A stretch of DNA of 64,000 nt from Panicum virgatum (lineage: Eukaryota > Streptophyta > Magnoliopsida > Poales > Poaceae), in the NCBI RefSeq assembly GCF_016808335.1, contig NC_053146.1, positions 30,233,495-30,297,494 on the forward strand, read 5' to 3'. The translations under genes were made by a program, and so were the position numbers. Under the pieces are notes generated by a model. That model was not told the origin of the DNA. It saw only the letters and a program-made list of their open reading frames with translations, and searched no databases. Of the stretch, positions 55,546 to 64,000 are shown one piece after another; position 1 is the stretch's first letter, and each line of letters starts with the position of its first letter.

Positions 55546-58500
55546 CTAAACATCACCAACACACCAAGCAACATGAGCACATACAAACAAACAATGCAAA
55601 TAAATTAAATCAGTAAACGAATCAATGAAAAATAGAGGTAAAAAACTTAAAAACAGGTTCTATGTGTTGCAACGATCGAAATAGAACCATGAACGCTTTA
55701 AACGGAGTTAAAACAGTAAAGATACGCTAAAAACAGTTTTACAAGGGCATAACAGAAATAAACCAGGGACTAAAACATATTTTTGTATAAAAACATGAGG
55801 GCCAATGTTTAAAAACTGAGGCTAGGATGGTGTGTTATATTTTCAAGGAGTTCAGGGGATTTTCTGCAAAAACAAGGGCCAAAACAATATTATTTTTTAA
55901 TATGATTGGACGGCGGGTTGATATGCGAAAAACGGAGGGGTGTTTGTCCAAAATCTCCACAATTGACCGGCTGCTCCTCTGTTGACTTGGAAGGGGATCC
56001 GATCTGCACCGTCGGTCTTCGATCTGACGGCTGACAACGGATCAAGGCGCCTGGGCGGCGGCGGAACACCGGGGAGCGGCGGCGCGCCATGGATGCGGCG
56101 GGCGATCACCGGAGCAGCGCCCCGATGACGCTCCATTGCACCAAAAATCATGTGGAGATGCCGAGGAGCGGGGGCACGATACGGGGACACCAATGCGGGG
56201 GTTGCGGGCGGCGGCCGGGCAGCAGCGGTGGCCGGCGACGAGGGGAGGCGGTGGCGAGCTTTCGGCGAGTGCGGGAGAGCTCGTCTGGGCACGGAACGGA
56301 GGCAAACCGGAGGGGGTTCGGATCGGGAAGCAACGGGGCCCTCACCTAGCTTACCAGAACAGGTTGAGCATGTAGGAATATGGGGTAGCAAAAACAAAAT
56401 TTTTCTACCACATAATCTAGGATTACTGCAGTTATAGATCACGGGATTACCACTAGACGCGCGGTTATGGAACTTCTGTAGCTCATCAGTGTAGTGCAGA
56501 TGGAAGCCGGCAGTGCAGTTGCATGAACCACCTCACGAATGGCTCATTCTTGTGCAGCAACCACAGCACCTCCACGAAGTCCACCCGTACGGGAAGAAGC
56601 GTCACACTCCGGATTGCTAGATCTGCAAGAGCAACTAGAGTCTGATGCACGAAGAGGAGGGGCGCCAAATGCTGAAAGGGGGCGACCAGGGTTTCTCAGG
56701 ATCGGGCGCCCCCTCCCGCCCACCTCCCCTCCTTACATAGTCCTGGTGGGCGCCCCTAAATGGGCTCTAGTGGGCCCCACCTTGGATGCCCTAGGTGGGC
56801 TGCCCTTGCCCCCACCTTGGGCGCCCCCTAGGTGGGTTGCTATGGGCCCCACCACGGGTCCAACCCTATCGGCCTCTCGAGGCCCATTAGTGCATCAAAG
56901 CCCAGTCTAATTTGGATCTCATTCTGATTAGGATTATGGCCCTTAAGTGTGTGACCCTATGGGCTCACGCGTGAATAGACATGGCCGAGTAATCCTACTC
57001 GCCAATAGTTGATAGTGGTCTCTAGCAAGACATGTCAACTCCTGTGCACGCGCGAATCATATCTGTCCAACCGTCACAATCTTATACATGATGTTCCCTT
57101 TGACTCACAATATTTGGTCTAGCTGAAGCCGACAACTCTTTCTCGGTCCTGTGATTCGAAATCCTTGGTTAACTCTTAACACTAGTATGGCCATGCATTT
57201 CCTGATCCGAATCACTCGAGGGGCCCAGAGATATCTCTCTCTACTAGAGAGGGGCAAATCCCATCTTGACCGACTATGTCTCACAGCATGCTTCTTGACA
57301 CACCCGAAAGCCACCTTTATAACTACCCAGTTATGGTGTAGCGTTTGATGGCTCCTAAGTAAGTCGGTTCACATCTTGAGTACATACGACGATCTCAGGT
57401 CTTAGGACACAGCGTACATATTGTGTAATGAGAAATCATCATCTCGTGTTGGGTCAGTTCAGTCTCATGTCTCACATGAGCCCATATTATTAGTTTGACA
57501 ACTCCATGTCCATGACTTGTGAAACATAGTCAATCAACTAATACATGTGCTAGTCTAATATTCATGTGTGTCCTCACATGAACTCCGACTAGGAACACTT
57601 TAGAATATTCGTACAAGTAAAGAGTTTCACAAATACTTCACATAAGCATTAATCAATATAAGTTGTCATCCATGAATATTCAAGGAACACTTTATTAATC
57701 ATGAATACATGTGTAACACCCAAGTTTAAATTTCAGCATTTAATAATAAATTTATTTGGCTTTACCTAATTTTCTAAGATTTATTATGTTTAGTCTTGTA
57801 TTTAATCTAATTTTGTTTCACAAGTAAATAAAAATTTTCTAAGTTTAAACTTGTTGTTGCATTCATGCTGGTGCATGATTTTATTTGATTGAGTGTGGTT
57901 TGAATTCAAATTCAAATTTGAATTCAAATAGGTTTAGTTTGGTTTGAATTAGAAATAAAAAAGGAAAGGAAATAGAAAACACAACCCACCACAGCCCACC
58001 AGCTCCTGCATGGCCCGTTCAACCCGGCTGGCCTAGTTTCTCTTTCCCTCTCTCGCTCACGGCCCGCGCACACGGCCCAGCATCCCGCACCCTGCCTCGC
58101 CAGCGCCGCAGCGCAGCTCCCGCTCGCCCGCTAGCGCGTCGCTCGCCCCGCTCGCTGACGCGCCGACCCCACGGGTCAGACCCGTCTTCCTCGCCGTGAC
58201 GCCCGGCCGCACCTCTACTTCGCCCAGCCCGAACCCCGCTCGCCCTCCTCTATGCCGTGGGCCAGCCCCGAGGCCGTGGCCCACTGGACAACCTCCCCTC
58301 GGCCTTCTAGAAGCTTCACCCCACGCCCAGTATCACGCAGAGCAACGGTGTGATCCGGTTTGGCCGCGCAGCAACGCCGCCCGTAATCCCCGCCTGCTTT
58401 CCATCCTTTGTATGCCTGCCCAGGATCCTCGGCCTCTCCTTTAAACCTTCCCCCCCCCTCACGACCCCGTGCGCCGCACTCTCCCATCCCAAGCCGCCAC

Positions 58501-59898
58501 CACAACCCTAGCGCCGCCACCACCCTGCTCCGCCGCGTAGAGGCTCTGCGCCGTCGTGGAATCGCCGCCTCGCCACCCTCAGGCCCTGCCAAGCACCGCA
58601 GAAGCTCCGCCTCGGGCTCAGGATCGACACCGAGCCCGCCATCCCCGACCCCGGCCCGTGTACGCGCCGGATTTCACTCGAAGCCGCCGGAGCACGTAAA
58701 CCCATTCCCGAGCAATGGCTCACCGCCGGCGATCCCTGGACCTCTCTGACCCCCGTAGCACCTCCACAGGTGTTCCTCGAGTCGAATCGAGGGATCCAGG
58801 AGCCCGGAAGCACCCCGCATCAACTTCGCCCCGAGCTTTGCCGTGCCCCGCCGCCGCCATCAATGCCGGCGTCTCTGCACGACTACACCGCTCGCACCCG
58901 AGCCTTGGTAAGCACCCCCAGGCCTCCCCGTCCTTTTTGTGCTAGTTAATTTGGCCCTTGACTCACACTAGGTACCCGGGCATCGCATGCCGGCGTTCCC
59001 GCAGCCGCGCACGCCTCTGCCCCGCCGTGACGGATGCCCCACAGCACCGCGCTGCCCTGCACGACCCCTGCACAGCCTTTCCCGTGTCTTGTGCATGCTC
59101 CACGCCCTTTTTGCACACGTGCCCGAGCCACAGAACAGCTTGCACGACGCACTCCGGCGAGCGTCACCACCCAGCGCCGCCCTTGCCGTTGCATCCGCCT
59201 TCTAAAGCCTCCCCGTGCCCAGCTTAGTGCCCAGGTGGATTACGCGTCACGCGTAGATACTCTCTGACCCAAACCCAGCCGAATTTGAGCCGGGACAGCC
59301 TAGAACGCCGAGCTTCGGCGAGTCCCGTGCCGCGCCGCCGTGGGATCTCCAACCCTGGCGAGTCCCGCCGCCGCTCTGCGCGCGCAGCACACTCGAGCCG
59401 CCCGATCTGTTTTGGACATCCAGGATTAGATCCCGCGTACCGGTTCGGCCTGGCATATTTGCTAAAGAGTCCCTGGGCTCCTTTGATTTCAACCTGCAGT
59501 CCATGTAGTTCAAAAGTAATTCCAACCAGGCCCAGTTTTTAGCGCTTAGACCCCTGAGCTTTTTAGATTTTGAACCCACAGTCCAGCCCGGTTGTTTTAG
59601 CAGTTTAGCCCTCAGATCTTTCTAGTTTTTACGTATAGCTCCCTGGTTTTTGCAGAAAACCCCTGGGAAACTTAGTTTTTCTTACAGTTTAGACCCTAAA
59701 TCTTGTCTTTAGCGTAGTTTTCGCATTCTAGCTCCATTTTAGGTGTTCTTTATGTCCACGCGATCGTTGTAATGCGTAGAACAGTTCTAGCTTAGTTTTG
59801 CTTGCTGTTTTTATGTATTGTTGTACTGTTTCTTAGTGTTTTCCTTTGTTTGCATGTATGTGTATGTGCTGGACTTGTTTTGGCATTGCGATCGCGAG

Positions 59899-59985
59899 TA
59901 GACGTTGATCCTTCGGAGGAGTACCAGTACCCGGAGTAGCCACCGTCTTCACAGCAGTTTGAGCAGCAGGAGAACTTTGAGGAAG
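59899..59985 (+). CDS. LTR exon-like block 2, B3
   Basis: Peptide DVDPSEEYQYPE, then TAG at 59937-59939 (CAG in B1 and B2), then PPSSQQFEQQENFEE. It ends GAAG/GTAAGT: the only copy with a canonical GT donor, where the others have GC. CGCGAG/TAG at the 5' border allows two acceptors three bases apart, both in frame. Confidence 0.5.
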
Positions 59986-60916
59986 GTAAGTATAACATGA
60001 ACACCACCTATTACCTTTAAATACATTTTCATACTGCATTTTAATACTGTATACCCAAAAGGATTTTCCTAGCCACTTTATATCCTTTATATATATCCCT
60101 TGGGTCGCATTTTGGTTAGTTGTGCTAGGTTGCTGCGCTATAACACACTTGGTCCTTTTTAATTAATTTGATTAATGGTATATGCAACTTAAATCTGGGA
60201 GTGGCCCTCTGTGATCTGTGCTTGAGTGGCTCACGTCTCGTTGAAAATTGGTTTTTCTAGAAACTTGGTTTAGGGGGCTCGCACTGTGTTTTGTGCTAGC
60301 TACTCTCCATAAGGACCGTACGTCATTAGAGCGACAACCTGGGACAACCGCGCAACCACAAGACTGGAATGGGATGGTCTTGGCTTACTAATTAGGTCTT
60401 TTTGGTTTGGAGTAACTTACCTGTGGGGCAAGGGTGGTAAGCTTCTATGGCATCCGTACTGAGTGGCCTCGTCTGTGCTTCTGTGTCTTGACGCCCACTA
60501 GACCTGCTCCATCGTCACCGATCCAACCCTCACGGTTACCCCTTACCAACGAGATTCTTTGTAAAGGCCTCGTAGTGAGTTTGCTAGCCATCTCACCTAC
60601 GGAAGTGCTATGAACAACTAGCGTAGCTCACGACTTGTGGGTAAAGATGTGCAACCTCTGAAGAGTGTAAAACTAGTATACTAGCCGTGCTCACGGTCAT
60701 GAGCGGCCCAGATCCTCCTTTTGATTAGTGGGTTACAATGGTGGTTTCAGTGTGGTCCTCAGAAGTTTTTAATTAATTTGATTAATTTCTATGTAACTGG
60801 GTTTATGGTAATTCATCCACTTGTAGTGATTAGTTTTAATAAAATTTTGCCAAGATTAAAAGCTAATGCAGTTGAGTCAGCCAACCTTAGAGCCTCATAG
60901 TTTGTGTTATACTTGT

Positions 60917-60937
60917 TGAGTACAAGTTGTGTACTCA
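60917..60937 (+). promoter_or_regulatory. Inverted repeat before LTR exon 3, B3
   Basis: TGAGTACA-AGTTG-TGTACTCA, perfect 8-bp stem, 60 nt upstream of the acceptor. The loop differs from B1 while the arms are identical. Confidence 0.6.
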
Positions 60938-60997
60938 CTCTTGCCTACTCTACTCTTTTCCTCTTGTTCTCTTTGGGGACACCCAACTGCTGCTCAG

Positions 60998-61053
60998 TTC
61001 CCGGCGACGCAGAGGAGTTCACTCGGAGCTACCAGGAGTACGAGGACTTCTAG
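60998..61053 (+). CDS. LTR exon-like block 3 with stop, B3
   Basis: Follows TGCTGCTCAG. Peptide PGDAEEFTRSYQEYEDF, then TAG at 61051-61053. After the stop, similarity to B1 and B2 continues at the DNA level, so the stop position alone does not prove coding. Confidence 0.5.
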
Positions 61054-61342
61054 GCGTTCGTCTCCCAGTCGACGTCCCTGTGGTGCCCAGCTTCCGAGTT
61101 TCGTACTTGTTTTACGCTTCTGCATACTCTGTATCAGACATTTTGTCATTAATGTTATAAATAACATTCGTACTTGCTTTATTATATCTTTTTACGTGAT
61201 ATGTGATGTGATATACTGTTCATTATGTTGTATATACGTGTGACTTAATCCTGGCACGTATATGATTGCTCGGTTTATGCCCTTTTATAAACCGGGTGTT
61301 ATAACAAGGAAATATGATTGCTTCTAGGGCATATTTCCAACA

Positions 61343-61469
61343 AAGCGGCGGTGAGAAAGGAGATTGGCAGTGGCGCGCGAGCTCGAGTGAAGGCGGCAGC
61401 GCACGTGTGTTGTCATTTCTTAGCGTCGCCACTAGGAGTGGTTAGTTCCTAGCAATGGCGCCTTGAAGA
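61343..61469 (-). other. Athila-like internal start with primer-binding site (minus), plus GC-rich flank
   Basis: On the minus strand, TGGCGCCATTGCTAGGAAC (about 61447-61465) resembles an Athila tRNA-Asp primer site. The sequence after it (CACTCCTAGTGGCGACGCTA, then AGAAATGACAA) matches the sequence after the D primer site at 23890-23935. The first 65 bp (61343-61408) are GC-rich and may be the rest of family F. Confidence 0.5.
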
Positions 61470-61951
61470 TGCTGTGTGGTATGTCTTAACGTTTACAGAA
61501 GAATCCGCAAGCGCACGGATATACTGTTGTAGCATTTCACCTGGAAGTATTTAGGGTATCATTATTTATATTTTCCCAAGGGATGGCTAGGTTGTGTAAC
61601 GTGTATTTACTTAGTTGCATAACCATGACACGTATGAAGTAAGATGAAGACCACTGACTATACAGGGGTAAGTGATAAATAAAGGATAATCAGGGGTAAT
61701 GTGACACACACAGAACAGCCAACTCTCATGAATAAAGAATAAACAAGCAATCCTAAGGTTAGTGGGAGATTAGGCAAAGATTCCTAGTATACTATTCATG
61801 TTAGCGGATAAGTTATGTTAGCCACATTGCTTAGAGCTGCAGGTGCCGGGAAATTAGGGACATCGGGGAGAATGACCCGCACTAGAGAACATCCAATCCC
61901 GTTTAATCTTTGCATGAACTCCTACACCGTACCCAAACGTCGGGGAGTACA
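61470..61951 (-). repeat. Athila-type LTR fragment (minus)
   Basis: In reverse it matches the right part of the D LTR. Examples are the shared GCGCACGGATATACTGTTGT segment and the CCCGACGTT and GTAGGAGTTCATGCAAAGA segments of D near 23300-23760. The left part is cut by A3 at 61951; the remainder may continue beyond the window. Confidence 0.7.
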
Positions 61952-62317
61952 TGTGGCAGAACCACCTGAATTATCCCGGCTCAAGTGCGCTGGCCATCAC
62001 CATAAAGGCAACACCGACTCAAACGCACTTTAAACGGAACAATTCTTGGTCTGTCGGGTAACGTCCCGATACAACCACCGGATCTCTGATCGAACAAGCA
62101 TACCCCGCACGAAGGCGAGCCTAGAGATATTACAACCATATATCTTACAACATAGGCATAGTAGTTATTACAACAAGTTCAAAGTATTATTACGGGTCCA
62201 AACTCAGTAAAACGTTATACAAGACATAAGTTTAAAGTTCAGAGTTAAATCATCGGAAAGAAAACACGATGGCTACAACACGTCGCAAATGGATACCAAG
62301 CCAGCCCAAGCAAGGTA

Positions 62318-62427
62318 TCACTCGTTGGGGTCATTTCCGGCCGGAGACGGATCCCACTCTACGGACCAGCCATAGGGCAAAGAGCAGGGCCAAGTCAGAC
62401 TTGCGGTCTGGTCCTCAAAACTCATAC
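62318..62427 (-). CDS. LTR exon-like block 3 with stop, A3
   Basis: Follows TGTTTCAG on the minus strand, TGA at 62318-62320. Peptide MSFEDQTASLTWPCSLPYGW, then SVEWDPSPAG and NDPNE. It is intermediate between A1 and A2: SLTWPC and GWSVEWD are as in A1, and the length is as in A2. The split codon is Gly. Confidence 0.6.
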
Positions 62428-62451
62428 CTGAAACAGGATTCAACAGCAAGG

Positions 62452-62471
62452 CTGAGTATACTAATACTCAG
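62452..62471 (-). promoter_or_regulatory. Inverted repeat before LTR exon 3, A3
   Basis: The exact reverse complement of the 20-base palindrome in A0-A2, in the same place relative to the acceptor. Confidence 0.6.
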
Positions 62472-63393
62472 CAATACTTAACCGTCAACGGATATACTTA
62501 GTCCACTTAGCTAGACTATGCAGGGTTCTATAAGGCTCTGGTTTTCCTTTTGCTGAAAAGCAACAAAGAGTAGGTCCTTAATTTCACATTTTAGCTTTCA
62601 ATATTCTAGTTGATTAACCATTCTATGTAAGCAACTAATTGTAATCAACCATGGTAGAACTTTAGTCAAACATCAAGATTGATCATAATAATATTACTCT
62701 TATTACTCTATGTGGCAAAGGGATCAAGTAGTCTCAATATCCATGAGAGACGGACGATTCGAATCGGATTTTCAACCTTGCAAGGTAAACTTAACACACA
62801 CATTTGGAATACTGTCAGGTCGTTCCCAAACAACCATTGACCATTCATTCTGGCTTGTGGATAGGGTCACTCTCCCCGACTACAGGGCACCAACTTCCTC
62901 CCTGCACCCGTGGTGTTGCGCAGCATAAACATAAATAAAAACCTATCTCTAAGAGAGAGTGAAAGGTATATCCACTCACCGGTCCGATGAGCTACTAGGC
63001 TTACCGCGTACCATATTTACGGCATGTGGCTAGTACATTCAAACACTTAACCACAGCTACCACACACCGCGACCTTAGCAGAATTCATCAACACAGACGG
63101 GGTCTCACCCAAGGTCATGATATTGAACATGACCCCGTCCGACGTCCTTATAGTGATTACAGATAAAAGAAAACAAGCAACTCCTATTAAGCTCGCGAGT
63201 GACAGGCAATCACTCGACTTTTACCGATCCTATAAGCATAGCAATTACTCGAACTCAAGTCTAGTGTTCAGTACATAGGTTCCCAGGATCATGCATCTAG
63301 GGTTTCAATTCAAATCCTAAGAACTGTAAATGCACATGTAAGAAGTATATAAAGTGCATAATTTGAAATACTGGGTTTATGTCTGGGGCTTGC

Positions 63394-63546
63394 CTTCGCG
63401 GTAGTCACTAGCTAGATCAGCCTTGGGCTCTTCGGGACTTTGGTCCGAGTCTTCAGTCAGTGTAGCGGCGTTCACCTGGGCTTCTTGATCACCTCCTTCG
63501 GACTCCGGGATCAGCTAGTACGTCCCGTCAGCTAGAACAGTCGTAT
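63394..63546 (-). CDS. LTR exon-like block 2, A3
   Basis: 153 nt between ATATAG and GAAG/GCAAGC, the same length as in A2. It contains LADGTY, TAG at the same codon as in A2, then LIPESEGGDQEAQVNAATLT and an acidic end (DYRE). The remainder is free of stops. Confidence 0.45.
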
Positions 63547-64000
63547 CTATATGTGATGCAAGAAACGGTATTACAACATACACACTTCGCGATAAAGTGG
63601 CAGTCTATCCTGTAAATTTCAAAAAATTTCATTCAGCCAATTATTCGAAATAAAACATTTACGCAGACAGCTCCTAGAACAAGATTAAATTCTACAAACT
63701 AAACTAGAGCAAATCAGAGTCTATAAATTGAACAGAATATCGATACAGAGCTAACACAACTACTGTAAATATTTCAGAATTTATCTAGGCATAAAACAGA
63801 AGTAATAATTTTGACAAAATTAAACCACATATGGTAAAACTAATTAGTACAGAAAGTTCTATAATGTTTCTGGATCCTAAATTTTACAGACATTAACATA
63901 TGACCAAAATAGAGTTCCACAAATATTTTTAGGTTTTTCAAAGCAAGGAAACTATTTATTATAATTAAAGAATACTTAACAAGCATTAAATTAAATATAT

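Larger units (their letters stand above)
54323..56370 (-). mobile_element. LTR of family F (B-related), truncated
   Basis: Layout and several short blocks match family B: the exon-like blocks, GTGAGCACGG followed by CTGCAGAGGTTGCACA, and a GC-rich block at 55960-56340. Overall identity is low. It runs in the minus direction from about 56370, or from about 61408 if the 61343-61408 piece belongs to it, to 54323. The far end is obscured by the copia LTR insertion. Its first bases overlap the CACTA end (GTAGTGTATG), so the exact border is ambiguous. Confidence 0.6.
57712..61303 (+). mobile_element. Solo LTR, family B, copy B3
   Basis: 3,592 bp in the plus direction, TGTAACACCC to GGGTGTTATA (terminal CA now TA), with flanks ACATG and ACAAG matching at 4 of 5. 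The GC-rich block is at 57980-59420; exon-like blocks are at 59899 and 60998. The many short open frames at 58050-59580 come from base composition. Confidence 0.85.
56371..61342 (-). mobile_element. Copia LTR (Angela/BARE-like), solo, interrupted by B3
   Basis: Pieces 56371-57711 and 61304-61342. On the minus strand it begins TGTTGGAAATATGCCCTAG, the typical start of Angela-type LTRs, and ends ...CCCCATATTCCTACA. No internal domain is present. The flanks (GAGCA on the left, AAGCG on the right) do not form a clear target duplication. The 57100-57700 part has LTR-like AT-rich sequence with no ORF of note. Confidence 0.75.
61952..64000 (-). mobile_element. Long LTR, family A, copy A3 (minus), continues past window
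   Basis: In plus coordinates it starts TGTGGCAGAACC, the reverse of the family A 3' end. It matches the 3' 2 kb of the A2 LTR in reverse, with the same order of stem-loop and exon-like blocks. GTACA (61947-61951) is the likely left target duplication; its partner is outside the window. Confidence 0.85.

Noticed and set aside
56089..56349. Plus-strand frames in the GC-rich part of F
   Set aside because: Composition effect in the LTR; no domain and no second copy to compare.
58050..59580. Open frames in the GC-rich part of B3
   Set aside because: Pro/Arg/Ser-rich translations in several frames at once; composition artefact.
62710..62928. 72-codon plus-strand frame in A3
   Set aside because: Lies in the intron-like part of an LTR that reads in the minus direction; not kept in A2.

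Overview
The window reads as intergenic DNA of a grass, probably a panicoid; the genus cannot be fixed from the sequence. Almost all of it is nested LTR retrotransposons, many with degenerate coding regions, GC-rich promoter-like blocks and AT-rich non-coding stretches. I see no intact host gene, no rRNA or tRNA gene and no CRISPR array. Bacterial features do not apply.

Left part (1-23,935). A long LTR of a Tekay/Del-like family (A0) runs in from outside the window and ends at 3,459, inside the gag of an Athila-like Ty3/gypsy element (D). D keeps gag and protease plus a large ATHILA-type ORF, but has no reverse transcriptase or integrase between them. That ORF is split by a 13.65-kb Tat/Retand-like element (E, minus strand, 6,052-19,703, target duplication GGTGG). 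Besides gag-pol, E carries two plus-strand genes of its own, antisense to gag-pol: an acidic Ser/Glu-rich protein and an intron-containing plant-mobile-domain protein.

Middle part (23,936-54,324). A Ty1/copia element (C, minus strand) has its 5' LTR split by a solo LTR of family B (B1). B1 is itself split by a solo LTR of family A (A1, duplication CCCAC). A nearly complete Tekay-like chromovirus follows (A2, 38,000-48,527, duplication CTAAC). It has an extra ORF ahead of gag and a 3' LTR cut by a deletion that begins inside the chromodomain. Around A2 and a second solo LTR (B2, duplication CCCAT) lie possible Helitron and CACTA ends and short exon-like pieces that look like captured host gene fragments.

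Right part (54,324-64,000). An LTR of family F, a copia LTR interrupted by a third family B LTR (B3), a piece of an Athila-type LTR with its primer-binding site, and a fourth family A LTR (A3, minus strand) that runs off the end.

The most interesting signal is inside the long LTRs themselves. All the A, B and F copies that can be compared carry two exon-like blocks with the same order, orientation and splice phase. The first is an acidic block that starts with 2 nt of a split codon and ends GAAG (CAG in A2) followed by GCAAG; in B3 the donor is canonical GTAAG. The second is a short block that completes the split codon and runs to a stop. In family A the second block encodes a conserved SLTWP..LP.GWS.EW peptide. 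A short inverted repeat lies 25-61 nt upstream of its acceptor. This looks like a split gene, or a conserved spliced leader, inside the LTR.
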